Source of the DNA: Bacillus sp. FJAT-28004
GTDB lineage: Bacteria > Bacillota > Bacilli > Paenibacillales > Paenibacillaceae
Length of the DNA: 64,000 nucleotides
NCBI RefSeq assembly: GCF_001280845.1
Contig: NZ_LGHP01000001.1
Span: forward strand, 71,302-135,301
Direction of reading: 5' to 3'
Of this stretch, positions 36,419 through 47,421 are shown in pieces (position 1 is the first letter of the stretch; the number at the start of each line of letters is the position of its first letter). Below the pieces are notes generated by a model. It was not told where the DNA came from. It worked only from the letters and a program-made list of their open reading frames with translations, and did no database searches. The position numbers and the translations under genes are program-made.

Positions 36419-36424
36419 TATAAT
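36419..36424 (+). promoter_or_regulatory. -10 box in the divergent rhamnosidase/AraC region
   Basis: TATAAT at 36419-36424 in the 36320-36532 intergenic region, without a recognisable -35, as expected of an AraC-activated promoter. GTAAAGCGCTGT just downstream has a partial resemblance to a cre box. Confidence 0.4.
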
Positions 36425-36532
36425 TATAGTGTAAAGCGCTGTGGCAAGGAAGGCGAACACTCAAAAAAAGGACGCCAACTCTACATTTAGCTAGGGCAAT
36501 TATCGGTTTAAACGACCTAAGGAGGAATACAT

Positions 36533-39193
36533 GTGTTCGAAATTAGCGAAGTACACTGTGAATATCAGCAAAACCCGATTGGAATTGGAGTGACAAAACC
36601 TCGTGTAGGATGGAAATTACTTTCAGATGAGCGGGCGGTCATTCAATCGGCTTACGAGATTGAGATTGCAGCAGAATCGGACTTTGTATCTCTACTTTGG
36701 CAATCAGGACGCGTGAATAGCGAGCAGTCGGCACATGTTGAGCTGGACTCTTTTGTCGCTGAATCCTGTAAGCGTTATTATTATCGTGTTCGGGCTTGGA
36801 ATCAAAAGGGCGATGAAACGGCTTGGTCAGCATCAGCCTTCTGGGAAATGGGACTGCTTAGTCCAGAGGAGTGGCTTGGCAACTGGATCGCTGCGCCGCT
36901 GGAGATGCTGCCAATTGAGGCTGAGCCTAGTCCGCTAATCAGGAGAAGCTTTGAGCTTAATGGCAAAGTGAAGGAGGCACGTCTGTATGCGACTGCGCTA
37001 GGAATATACGAGCTTGAGCTGAATGGCCAGCGAGTTGGCGACAGTTATTTTACACCGGGCTGGACGAGCTACAATCATACGCTGCAGACGCAAACTTATG
37101 ATGTGACGGCATTGCTGAAACAGGGCAAAAATGCGATTGGCGCTTGCCTTGGTAACGGCTGGTATAAAGGAAATTTGGCATGGAGCAATCAGCGCTGCGT
37201 ATACGGTGATCGTCTGGCGTTGCTGCTGCAAATGCGTATTGTTTATGAGGATGGACGAGAAGAGATCATCATGTCCGATGATAAGTGGAAGGCCTCTGTT
37301 AGTCCGATTCAATTTTCGGAGATTTATCATGGAGAAACGTATGATGCGCGCCTCGAACGAGAGGGCTGGAGTACAGCAGCTTATGATGACAGTGCGAAGG
37401 AGTGGCAGACGGTCGAGGTGATTCAGCATGAGAAGCATATGCTGAGACCGCAGGTGAATGAGCCTGTTCGCAAGCAGGAACGAATAAAGCCGATTGCTGT
37501 GATCACGACACCAAAAGGGGAAACGGTGCTTGATTTTGGCCAAAATATGGTCGGCTGGGTACAGTTTGCAGTAAAGGGAGCGTCGGGTTCCGAAGTAACG
37601 CTGCTGCATGCAGAGGTACTTGATCAGGAAGGCAATTTCTACACGGAAAACTTACGTGCGGCGAAACAATTGATTCGATATGTTCTGAAGGGCGGAGAGA
37701 CCGAAACGTATGAGCCGCGCTTTACTTTTCAGGGCTTTCGCTATGTGCAGCTGATTGGATTTCCTGAGAACATAGAGCTTGAAGATTTTACAGGTGTCGT
37801 GCTGCATTCGGATATGGAGGAAACCGGTGAGTTTCAATGCTCTGAACCGCTTGTGAATCAACTTCAGCACAATATCAAATGGGGTTTAAAGGGTAATTTC
37901 CTCGATGTGCCGACGGACTGTCCGCAGCGGGATGAGCGACTCGGCTGGACAGGGGATGCGCAAATGTTCATTCAGACGGCTTCCTACTTAACAAACGTAG
38001 CTCCCTTTTTTACGAAATGGCTGCGGGATGTTGAGTCTGATCAAGCAGAGGACGGCGGTGTTCCGTTCGTGGTTCCACAAGTGCTGGGCGAGAATGATAT
38101 GTCCTCGGCAGCATGGGGGGATGCGGCAGTAATTTGTCCTTGGACGTTATATATTTGTTACGGAGACAAACGGATATTAGAAGAGCAATATGACAGCATG
38201 CAGGCGTGGGTATCGTATATTCAGCGTCAAGGGGAAAACGAGTTTTTATGGAATACAGGCTTTCACTTCGGAGACTGGCTCGGGCTCGATGCCAAGTCGG
38301 GCGATTATGTAGGGGCAACGGATCGTGATTTTATCGCGACCGCCTTTTATGCCTATTCGGTATCCATCGTTCAGAAGACGGCAGTCGTGCTCAACAAGGA
38401 TGCGGATGCTGAGAAATATTCGGGACTGTACGAAAATATTATAACGGCGCTTAGAGATGAGTTTGTAACGGCAGCTGGACGGTTGGCTGTTCCGACGCAA
38501 ACGGCCCAAGTGCTTGCCTTGATGTTTGGTCTGCTGGATGATGCGGCAGAGAAGCGGGCTATTGCCAAGCTGACTGAGCTGATTGAGCAAAGTAAAGATC
38601 ACCTAACGACAGGTTTTGTCGGGACCCCCTATTTGAACCATGTACTTAGTGCTTTTGGCAAAAACGATGTGGCGTATAAGCTGCTTCTCCAGCAAACCTA
38701 TCCATCATGGCTGTATCCCGTGACCAAAGGCGCTACGACGATTTGGGAACATTGGGACGGCATTAAGGAAGACGGAAGCTTCTGGGCCAAGAATATGAAC
38801 TCATTTAACCATTATGCCTATGGAGCAATTGGCGACTGGATGTACCGGACGGTAGCTGGGATTCAAACGGTGGAGGATGCTCCTGGGTATAAGCGAATCG
38901 TCGTCGCACCGCTTCCAGGCGAAGGGCTGACTTGGGCGGAAGGGAAAATAGAGACGTTATATGGCGCGGTAAGCTCAAAATGGTCCAAATCGGAAGAGGG
39001 ACTCTTCACGCTCGATGTAACGATTCCTCCGAATGCTTCTGCGGAGATTCGTTTGCCGGGTGCGGCTGCTGGGACGAAGGTGACCGAGAGCGGTGAGTCG
39101 TTAATCGGTACTGAGGGGATAACATCGGTAGCTGGAACCGAAGCAGGCGTTACGATACAAGCAGGGTCTGGCAGCTATCGATTTGCTTGGTAG
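36533..39193 (+). CDS. GH78 alpha-L-rhamnosidase
   Basis: The 886-residue enzyme has the usual GH78 order: an N-terminal Ig-like segment (KPRVGWKLLS), two beta-sandwich domains (ARLYATALGIYELELNG, FTPGWTSYNHTLQ, LDFGQNMVGWVQF), the alpha/alpha catalytic barrel and a C-terminal beta-domain (APLPGEGLTWAEGKIET). The catalytic signature DCPQRDERLGWTGDAQMF includes Asp 467 and Glu 468 near the general-acid position. It hydrolyses terminal alpha-L-rhamnose from glycosides or pectic side chains. It lacks a signal peptide, so the enzyme is likely intracellular. The GTG at 36533 is in the coding frame after GGAGGA; the ATG two bases earlier is out of frame. No dedicated transporter adjoins it. Confidence 0.95.
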   Translation: MFEISEVHCEYQQNPIGIGVTKPRVGWKLLSDERAVIQSAYEIEIAAESDFVSLLWQSGRVNSEQSAHVELDSFVAESCKRYYYRVRAWNQKGDETAWSASAFWEMGLLSPEEWLGNWIAAPLEMLPIEAEPSPLIRRSFELNGKVKEARLYATALGIYELELNGQRVGDSYFTPGWTSYNHTLQTQTYDVTALLKQGKNAIGACLGNGWYKGNLAWSNQRCVYGDRLALLLQMRIVYEDGREEIIMSDDKWKASVSPIQFSEIYHGETYDARLEREGWSTAAYDDSAKEWQTVEVIQHEKHMLRPQVNEPVRKQERIKPIAVITTPKGETVLDFGQNMVGWVQFAVKGASGSEVTLLHAEVLDQEGNFYTENLRAAKQLIRYVLKGGETETYEPRFTFQGFRYVQLIGFPENIELEDFTGVVLHSDMEETGEFQCSEPLVNQLQHNIKWGLKGNFLDVPTDCPQRDERLGWTGDAQMFIQTASYLTNVAPFFTKWLRDVESDQAEDGGVPFVVPQVLGENDMSSAAWGDAAVICPWTLYICYGDKRILEEQYDSMQAWVSYIQRQGENEFLWNTGFHFGDWLGLDAKSGDYVGATDRDFIATAFYAYSVSIVQKTAVVLNKDADAEKYSGLYENIITALRDEFVTAAGRLAVPTQTAQVLALMFGLLDDAAEKRAIAKLTELIEQSKDHLTTGFVGTPYLNHVLSAFGKNDVAYKLLLQQTYPSWLYPVTKGATTIWEHWDGIKEDGSFWAKNMNSFNHYAYGAIGDWMYRTVAGIQTVEDAPGYKRIVVAPLPGEGLTWAEGKIETLYGAVSSKWSKSEEGLFTLDVTIPPNASAEIRLPGAAAGTKVTESGESLIGTEGITSVAGTEAGVTIQAGSGSYRFAW

Positions 39194-39252
39194 ATATGTG
39201 CATGCATGCTGCAAGCGGGTATTTCAGATTCACCCCATCAACTGAAACATGT

Positions 39253-39258
39253 TATAAT
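39253..39258 (+). promoter_or_regulatory. -10 box and imperfect palindrome before the ArsR gene
   Basis: TATAAT at 39253-39258 lies inside CTGAAACATG..TGTGTTTTAG, inverted arms that could form an autoregulatory operator. Because the -10 ends 9 bases before 39268, translation from the first ATG would be almost leaderless. Confidence 0.4.
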
Positions 39259-39285
39259 GTGTTTTAGATGAATAGAGTTGGTGGG

Positions 39286-39657
39286 ATGATGATGGATAAT
39301 CAAGTTGTCGCAGCATGCGATGATTCGTGCGCAGGCTCGGAGGTAAACATAGAGAGTGTTAGAAGCAAAATGATTGCAGACACAACAGCTGCTCAGCTGG
39401 CTGATCTGTTCAAGGCGCTTGGTGATCCAACGCGAGTGAAGATTATCCATGCTCTGGTGCAGTCTGAGCTTTGCGTTCATGATTTGACTGAGGTGCTCTC
39501 GATGGGGCAATCGGCAGTCTCTCATCAGCTGCGGCTGCTGCGAAACATGCGTATCGTCAAGCGCAGGAAAGTCGGGAAAACCGTCTTCTATTCGCTGGAC
39601 GACGATCATGTAGAACAAATTTTTATGCTTACGCTTCAGCATTTGAAGCATGAATAA
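39286..39657 (+). CDS. ArsR/SmtB-family metal-sensing repressor (CadC/CzrA-like)
   Basis: The 123-residue winged-helix repressor has ADLFKALGDPTRVKIIHAL, the metal-type ELCVHDLTEVL with its cysteine, the recognition helix GQSAVSHQLRLLRNM, and an alpha-5 ending DDDHV..LQHLKHE whose Asp/His residues match the zinc site of CzrA/SmtB. Two N-terminal cysteines (AACDDSC) could add a CadC-type Cd/Pb site. Three successive ATGs at 39286-39294 follow GTTGGTGGG; the earlier ATG at 39268 is too close to the promoter -10 box. A matching ArsR operator lies upstream of the CDF exporter at 45138, its likely target. It ends at a terminator. Confidence 0.87.
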   Translation: MMMDNQVVAACDDSCAGSEVNIESVRSKMIADTTAAQLADLFKALGDPTRVKIIHALVQSELCVHDLTEVLSMGQSAVSHQLRLLRNMRIVKRRKVGKTVFYSLDDDHVEQIFMLTLQHLKHE

Positions 39658-39667
39658 TATATCCAAC

Positions 39668-39711
39668 AAAGCTACTCTTCATGGTTAATAACCATAAGGG
39701 TAGCTTTTGTT
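39668..39711 (+). terminator. Terminator of the ArsR gene
   Basis: AAAGCTAC..ATGGTTA pairs with TAACCAT..GTAGCTTT with one bulge and a few G-T pairs, followed by TGTTTT. Confidence 0.8.
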
Positions 39712-39729
39712 TTATCGATGTTAATTTTA

Positions 39730-40816
<1,087 letters not shown>

Positions 40817-40866
40817 ATCAGCACCTGTGAAATAACAATCGCAGCACTCGAGCGGAGGTGGCCAAT

Positions 40867-41427
40867 ATGTCAATGTTGCTAAACGGGCAAAACGTATTGC
40901 CGGCAGTGCATAAGCTGAAGGATGTGGAGGCGGTGCTTGCCTCTCCTTTTTCATACATGGTGCTGCTTGGAGGACATTTGGGACAGTTAAAACATATCGT
41001 TGATCTGGCGAGCCAGCATAACAAAAAGGTGCTGCTGCATGCCGACCTGATCGATGGCTTGAAAAACGATGAATACGCGGCAGAGTTTCTATGTCAGTCG
41101 ATTCGACCCGCAGGTATTATCTCGACGCGCTCCAGCGTTATCGGTCGTACGAAGCAGAATGGATTGATTGCGATTCAGCGGTTGTTTCTTATTGATTCGG
41201 ATGCACTGGAGAGAAGCTACACGGTACTGGACAAAAACCGTCCTGATTTCATTGAGGTGCTGCCGGGTGTTATACCGGATATTATAAGTGAAGTGAAGCA
41301 GAGGAGCGGCATTCCGATCATAGCGGGAGGGCTAATCCGAACGGTTGAGCATGTCAGTCAGGCGCTTGAAGCGGGAGCTTCGGCGATAACGACATCACGG
41401 AAAGATCTGTGGAAGTCAGTGAAGTAG
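40867..41427 (+). CDS. glpP: Glycerol-responsive antiterminator GlpP
   Basis: The 186-residue protein is GlpP, an RNA-binding antiterminator that in B. subtilis, with glycerol-3-phosphate bound, lets transcription pass leader terminators of glpFK and glpD. Typical segments are YMVLLGGHLGQLKHIVDLA, VLLHADLIDGLKNDEYAAEF, PAGIISTRSSVIGRTKQNG, RPDFIEVLPGVIPDII and IIAGGLIRTVEHVSQALEAG. GGAGG at 40854-40858 overlaps an in-frame GTG, so the ATG at 40867, eight bases after it, is preferred. glpK starts 31 bases downstream, so the two form an operon. Confidence 0.93.
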   Translation: MSMLLNGQNVLPAVHKLKDVEAVLASPFSYMVLLGGHLGQLKHIVDLASQHNKKVLLHADLIDGLKNDEYAAEFLCQSIRPAGIISTRSSVIGRTKQNGLIAIQRLFLIDSDALERSYTVLDKNRPDFIEVLPGVIPDIISEVKQRSGIPIIAGGLIRTVEHVSQALEAGASAITTSRKDLWKSVK

Positions 41428-41458
41428 GCTGAAGCTGAAAAGTGAAGGAGGGGTTTAA

Positions 41459-42949
<1,491 letters not shown>

Positions 42950-42955
42950 TTATGT

Positions 42956-42961
42956 TATACT
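42956..42961 (+). promoter_or_regulatory. Possible -10 box of the glpD leader
   Basis: TATACT at 42956-42961, right after the glpK stop, has no good -35, but would place the attenuator hairpin in a short glpD leader. Confidence 0.3.
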
Positions 42962-42994
42962 GATGGCAAGTTAATAACGGTTGGAGATCAGGAG

Positions 42995-43057
42995 AAACCA
43001 CGAAGACCGCTTCCACATCCTTTATAGGGATTGGGAAGCGGTTTGAGTGGTTTTTTT
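42995..43057 (+). terminator. Attenuator-like leader terminator before glpD, candidate GlpP target
   Basis: AAACCAC (42995-43001) pairs with GTGGTTT (43047-43053), and within it CCGCTTCC pairs with GGAAGCGG around ATCC..GGAT, then a run of T to 43057. It stands 170 bases before glpD. B. subtilis glpD has a GlpP-controlled leader terminator in the same position. It may also terminate glpPK. Bases 43058-43220 hold a second weak hairpin (ACGCC/GGCGT plus five T, 43139-43155) and no gene. Confidence 0.75.
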
Positions 43058-43231
43058 GTTTAAATATAAGAATTTATAAGTTTGTTAGCTTATAAAGGGC
43101 TTATATTTCTCCGTCAAAGCTGCTTCAGCATCCAGAGGACGCCGAAGGCGTTTTTGCTTGGTTTAAATTAATTCATGAGTAGTGAGCTGCAAATGGCAGA
43201 ACACTAATAAATAGAGAATCGGGAGGAAATA

Positions 43232-44917
43232 ATGATGACAAATGATAATAAAGAAATATTTGCCGCCCAAAATCGTGAGCAAGTACTGAAGCAAATGCAG
43301 CAATCACAGCTGGATGTACTCGTCATTGGCGGAGGAATTACCGGTGCGGGTATCGCCCTTGACGCTGCTGCGCGCGGAATGAAAGTAGCCCTTGTGGAGA
43401 TGCAGGATTTTGCAGCGGGGACATCGAGTCGTTCGACTAAGCTGGTTCACGGCGGTTTGCGTTATTTGAAACAGTTAGAGATAGGTGTCGTAGCAGAGGT
43501 CGGCAAGGAGCGGGCTATCGTATACGAGAACGGGCCGCATGTCACGACACCGGAATGGATGCTGCTTCCGCTTTATAAGGGCGGCACCTTCGGTAAGTTC
43601 TCGACATCAATTGGTTTGCGCGTTTACGATTTTCTTGCTGGCGTCAAAAGAAAAGAGCGTCGCATGATGCTGAACGTAGAGGATACGCTGTTTAAGGAAC
43701 CGCTTTTGAAGCGGGATGGCCTAAAGGGCAGCGGATATTATGTGGAATACCGTACGGATGACGCGCGGCTTACGATAGAAGTGATGAAGAAAGCGGTAGA
43801 AACCGGCGCTTTGTCGGTCAACTATGCCAAGGTAGAGACGCTTCGTTATGGCAAAGACGGTAAAATAACAGGTACGTTGGTTAAAGATATGATTAGCGGC
43901 GCTGAATACGAGCTGAAGGCGACTAAAGTCATTAATGCTACCGGGCCTTGGGTCGATGATATTCGTGAAATTGACGGATCGAAGAAGGGCAAAACCCTCC
44001 GTCTGACGAAAGGTGTTCATGTGGTGTTCGACCAGAGTCGTTTCCCTTTGCGTCAAGCGGTCTACTTCGATACGCCGGATGGCCGCATGGTGTTTGCGAT
44101 TCCACGCGCTGGAAAAACATATTTCGGTACGACAGATACCAACTATAAGGGCAATACCGTTAACCCCGTTATGACACTGGAGGATCGCACTTATTTACTG
44201 AAAGCCGTTAACTTTATGTTCCCGGATCTGAAGCTTGTCGAAGCGGATGTGGAATCAAGCTGGGCTGGTCTTCGTCCACTGATTCAGCAAGAAGGGAAGT
44301 CACCTTCGGAAATATCGCGTCGTGATGAAATTTTTGTATCGGAATCCGGACTGATTTCGATTGCAGGGGGTAAGCTGACAGGTTATCGCAAGATGGCTGA
44401 AACCGTGGTAGATAAAGTAGTAGAGCTGCTCGGACAAGAGGGCAGCGGCAATCATTTTACCAAAAGTGAAACAAAGACCATCACGATGTCGGGCGGAGAC
44501 TTAGGCGGGTCAAAAGGTTTTGAGCCATTTGTTCAGAAAAAGACGGCAGAGGGCGCGCATTACGGTTTTAACAAGGAAGAGTCAGCCTTTCTGGCGCAGC
44601 GTTACGGCTCAAACGTGGATCAGCTGTTCTCTCTGGCGCAAAGCACAGGCGCTTGGGCCGAATCATATGAGCTGCCGCTCATACTAGCGGTACAGCTTCG
44701 TTACGCCATAGAGGCGGAAATGACAGTGAAGCCGACAGATTTCTTTATTCGGCGGACTGGTGATCTGTTTTTCCGAATCGGATATGTACAGCAATGGAAA
44801 ACACAGGTTATAGCCGCGATGGCGAATCGTCTGAAGTGGAGTGATGAACAGCGCGCTGCTTACACAGCAGAACTGGAAGAAAAGTTGGTGGAAGCAGTCG
44901 AGCCGCTGCGCAGCTAA
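43232..44917 (+). CDS. glpD: Aerobic glycerol-3-phosphate dehydrogenase
   Basis: The 561-residue FAD enzyme oxidises glycerol-3-phosphate to dihydroxyacetone phosphate at the membrane, passing electrons to quinone. The FAD-binding fingerprint is [20 protein letters not shown], followed by [21 protein letters not shown] (cited as [17 protein letters not shown]), [14 protein letters not shown], and the C-terminal [11 protein letters not shown]. The length is as usual for Bacillota GlpD. The ATG follows GGGAGGA. It completes the glycerol pathway with glpK and is probably controlled by GlpP through the leader hairpin upstream. Confidence 0.96.
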   Translation: MMTNDNKEIFAAQNREQVLKQMQQSQLDVLVIGGGITGAGIALDAAARGMKVALVEMQDFAAGTSSRSTKLVHGGLRYLKQLEIGVVAEVGKERAIVYENGPHVTTPEWMLLPLYKGGTFGKFSTSIGLRVYDFLAGVKRKERRMMLNVEDTLFKEPLLKRDGLKGSGYYVEYRTDDARLTIEVMKKAVETGALSVNYAKVETLRYGKDGKITGTLVKDMISGAEYELKATKVINATGPWVDDIREIDGSKKGKTLRLTKGVHVVFDQSRFPLRQAVYFDTPDGRMVFAIPRAGKTYFGTTDTNYKGNTVNPVMTLEDRTYLLKAVNFMFPDLKLVEADVESSWAGLRPLIQQEGKSPSEISRRDEIFVSESGLISIAGGKLTGYRKMAETVVDKVVELLGQEGSGNHFTKSETKTITMSGGDLGGSKGFEPFVQKKTAEGAHYGFNKEESAFLAQRYGSNVDQLFSLAQSTGAWAESYELPLILAVQLRYAIEAEMTVKPTDFFIRRTGDLFFRIGYVQQWKTQVIAAMANRLKWSDEQRAAYTAELEEKLVEAVEPLRS

Positions 44918-44949
44918 ATGGAAACCGAATAGATTATCTGATAGAAATG

Positions 44950-44976
44950 GAGGTGCAGAAATGCGTCTCTTTTTTT
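44950..44976 (+). terminator. Terminator of glpD
   Basis: GAGGTGCA/TGCGTCTC (two G-T pairs) with a GAAA loop and seven T. Confidence 0.78.
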
Positions 44977-44990
44977 GTATGCAAAAGGTG

Positions 44991-45019
44991 TTGCAACATT
45001 AGCATAAATTACATATAAT
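44991..45019 (+). promoter_or_regulatory. Promoter of the CDF exporter gene
   Basis: TTGCAA (44991-44996), exactly 17 bases, then TATAAT (45014-45019): a near-consensus housekeeping promoter. Confidence 0.8.
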
Positions 45020-45027
45020 AAATTTAA

Positions 45028-45055
45028 TAACATATGAGCATGTATTCATATGTTA
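45028..45055 (+). promoter_or_regulatory. ArsR/SmtB-type operator
   Basis: TAACATATGA (45028-45037) and TCATATGTTA (45046-45055) are perfect 10-bp inverted arms. The centre reads ATATGAGCATGTATTCATAT, which fits the ATATGAnCAnnTATTCATAT pattern of SmtB/CzrA-type zinc sensor operators. It lies at the predicted transcription start, so a bound repressor would block initiation. Confidence 0.82.
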
Positions 45056-45137
45056 TGGAAATTCGATTGCATTCATGAAATAGTTGGTTGAGACGCAGAC
45101 TAATAAAGTCTGTTGGAATGGATTGGGGGAGAGAATT

Positions 45138-46214
45138 ATGAACGGATCACAGGACGAGAAACTAGGGAAATCATTAAAAACAGCAGCCATTGCGGAAAAC
45201 CATCAACATGATCATGGAGATGGAGCATGCGACCATAACCATAACCATGAAGAGAACGCACCTAAGCATTCTCATGGGAATCACAGCCATCACGGTCACC
45301 ACCATGGTCACTCGCATGGTCATGGTCATCATGGACATTCTCATGCTCCGAACAATAAAGCGGGACTGCTGATCGCACTTATTATTACAGCAGGTATTAT
45401 GGTTCTGGAGTTTGTAGGGGGACTTGTAACCAACTCGTTGGCGCTATTGTCTGATTCAGGGCATATGCTAAGCGACACAGCGGCACTGGCGTTAAGCTTG
45501 GCAGCAATGTGGATTGCCGTGCGTCCAGCTTCTTCTAATCGCACTTATGGATTTCATCGTTTTGAAATATTGGCAGCCTTGTTTAATGGCATTACACTGT
45601 TCGTTATCGCCGCGTTTATCATTGCGGAGGCAATCAAGCGGTTCGGTGAACCGCCGACCGTCGCGAGTGGCTCGATGATGATTATAGCTGGCATTGGATT
45701 GCTGGCTAATGTAGCAAGTGCATGGTTTCTTATGCGGAAGGCGGATGTGAAGGACAATCTAAATGTTCGCAGTGCGTATCTGCATGTCATCGGAGATGCC
45801 ATTGGTTCAGTAGGCGCGATCGTTGCCGGCATTCTGATGTATTTATTCTCGTGGTATATCGCTGATCCGATCATTAGCGTAGTGGTTGCCCTTCTTATTT
45901 TGCGAAGCGCATGGGGAGTGATTAAATCAACCGTTCATATTCTAATGGAGGGGACGCCAGCTCATGTGAATGCTGAGCAGGTTAAAGAAGCACTGCTAGA
46001 CATTCAAGGTGTCAAAGACGTTCACGATCTTCATATTTGGACGATTACTTCAGGAATAGACGCCTTAAGCTGCCATCTTGTTGTTGAGGATGCGAAGGAT
46101 TGCCAAGTAATTCTTCAGGAGGCGATTCAACATCTGGCTGACAGGTTCCAAATTGAACATTCGACGATTCAAATCGAGAAATCGCAATTGAAGCACCCTG
46201 CTTGTAAGGTATAG
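45138..46214 (+). CDS. czcD: CDF-family zinc/divalent cation efflux protein with His-rich N-terminus
   Basis: The 358-residue CzcD/ZitB-type exporter has a cytoplasmic N-terminus exceptionally rich in histidine (residues about 20-70, many HxH units such as HSHGNHSHHGHHHGHSHGHG). Six transmembrane helices follow, with the metal-site motifs SDSGHMLSDTAAL in helix 2 and HVIGDAIGS in helix 5, and then a cytoplasmic domain (VKDVHDLHIWTI). It exports Zn2+ or related ions in exchange for protons. GGGGGAGAG precedes the ATG at 45138; an in-frame start at 45084 lacks a site. The promoter and ArsR operator upstream indicate metal induction, likely by the repressor at 39286. Confidence 0.92.
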   Translation: MNGSQDEKLGKSLKTAAIAENHQHDHGDGACDHNHNHEENAPKHSHGNHSHHGHHHGHSHGHGHHGHSHAPNNKAGLLIALIITAGIMVLEFVGGLVTNSLALLSDSGHMLSDTAALALSLAAMWIAVRPASSNRTYGFHRFEILAALFNGITLFVIAAFIIAEAIKRFGEPPTVASGSMMIIAGIGLLANVASAWFLMRKADVKDNLNVRSAYLHVIGDAIGSVGAIVAGILMYLFSWYIADPIISVVVALLILRSAWGVIKSTVHILMEGTPAHVNAEQVKEALLDIQGVKDVHDLHIWTITSGIDALSCHLVVEDAKDCQVILQEAIQHLADRFQIEHSTIQIEKSQLKHPACKV

Positions 46215-46228
46215 ATACGGTTATCGTA

Positions 46229-46282
46229 AAATAGGGCTGTCACTTCAGTAGGATGATCTACTTTGGTGACAGCCCTATTTTT
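46229..46282. terminator. Bidirectional terminator between czcD and the ABC-2 operon
   Basis: A perfect 15-bp stem AAATAGGGCTGTCAC/GTGACAGCCCTATTT, with an inner TAGGATGATCTA arm and T-tracts on both strands. Confidence 0.92.
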
Positions 46283-46299
46283 AGGTTGATGATTTACGA

Positions 46300-47421
46300 C
46301 TAGACTGCTTCAATAGCCGATTTCGTTTTGTACACTTGTAAGCCAATTAAGAAGGATACGACCCCCCACATGACCATAATACCGATACCGATCCAGAATG
46401 AGGTTGAAATAATACCTGAATTGTAAATGAGACCATCCCGCATGCCCTCTACGAAGTAAGTGAGCGGCAAGATTTGTGCAACAGGCTGCAGCCAGTTCGG
46501 CATAACTTCGAGTGGGATAAACACACCACTTAGAAACATCATGAGCATGCTGGCAATGTTGGACATGCCCATATAAGCCTCTATGGATTTGCTGAATGAA
46601 GAGAATAAATAGCCCATCGCATTAAATACTAAAGCACCCGCAAAGAAAGCAATGACCAAGCTGAATACATTAATATGAAGATTCGCGCCAAAACCGAATA
46701 CACCAATCAAAGTTAAGATAACAATTTGAAACACTCCGAGTATGAGTTTTACAACTACGCCTGCAAGTCCGTAAAGGCCCATTTTGGCAGGGGTCATGCG
46801 AAGCCGTTTCATGAGTCCCTTCCTGCGCATCTCGACAAGACTGACCATGCCGAACAGTCCGCCTTGCGCAAGGGTTAAACCGATCATGCCTGTAAGCAGG
46901 AAGTCTGCATAATTTAAATCTTCTGAGCCCTGTGAAATACTTTCTCTAGCTAAGCTGAATGTTGGCGTTGCGTTGGCAACAGTCCAATTCGTCTGCTGAA
47001 TAAATTGGTCCAAAATGCCGGCAATAGCTTGCGTTGTTGCGCCTTGCTCATTTGCTTTGTTTACAACAAGCTGCATCGTGGTGGAGCTATCCGATTCAGG
47101 TAAAATAATGAGCGCGTCAATATCTTGTTTCTCAATGAGCGTGTTGCCAGCTTCCTTGGTGATAGGCTGCTCTTCTTTGAACTCGAATACAGGAATCTGG
47201 CGCAGCTGTTCGAGCAGCATGCTCGAATTTGCATTCGGCTGCGAATCGACAACAGCAATCGTAGCTTTAAAGCTATCGGATGAGCCTCCTCCAAAAATAA
47301 CCATAAACAATACCATTAAAATAATCGGAAAAAAGATGTTCCAAAACCATACTTGTTTTTCACGAAACATCATTTTGATTTGGGCGCTAAACATTTTGGA
47401 AAATTGCTTGGTGCTGTTCAT
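46300..47421 (-). CDS. ABC-2 type exporter permease
   Basis: The 373-residue membrane protein has the ABC-2 layout: a first helix near residues 25-45 (FWNIFFPIILMVLFMVIFGG), a large extracytoplasmic domain (about 50-180) and five more helices with the amphipathic coupling segment VEMRRKGLMKRLRMTPAKMG. Such permeases, with the ATPase encoded just upstream, export drugs, peptides or lipids. The ATG directly abuts the stop of the ATPase gene. The substrate is unknown. Confidence 0.88.
   Translation of the reverse strand: MNSTKQFSKMFSAQIKMMFREKQVWFWNIFFPIILMVLFMVIFGGGSSDSFKATIAVVDSQPNANSSMLLEQLRQIPVFEFKEEQPITKEAGNTLIEKQDIDALIILPESDSSTTMQLVVNKANEQGATTQAIAGILDQFIQQTNWTVANATPTFSLARESISQGSEDLNYADFLLTGMIGLTLAQGGLFGMVSLVEMRRKGLMKRLRMTPAKMGLYGLAGVVVKLILGVFQIVILTLIGVFGFGANLHINVFSLVIAFFAGALVFNAMGYLFSSFSKSIEAYMGMSNIASMLMMFLSGVFIPLEVMPNWLQPVAQILPLTYFVEGMRDGLIYNSGIISTSFWIGIGIMVMWGVVSFLIGLQVYKTKSAIEAV

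Noticed and set aside
36427..36448. cre box before the rhamnosidase gene
   Set aside because: GTAAAGCGCTGT shares only the central bases with the cre consensus; too weak to call.
36146..36490. 114-codon plus-strand ORF across the AraC start
   Set aside because: Antisense to the cupin-AraC gene and runs through the divergent promoter region; no site or motif.
45190..45372. His/Met-rich ORF inside the czcD N-terminus
   Set aside because: It is a frame-shifted reading of the CAT/CAC-rich histidine region of the exporter.
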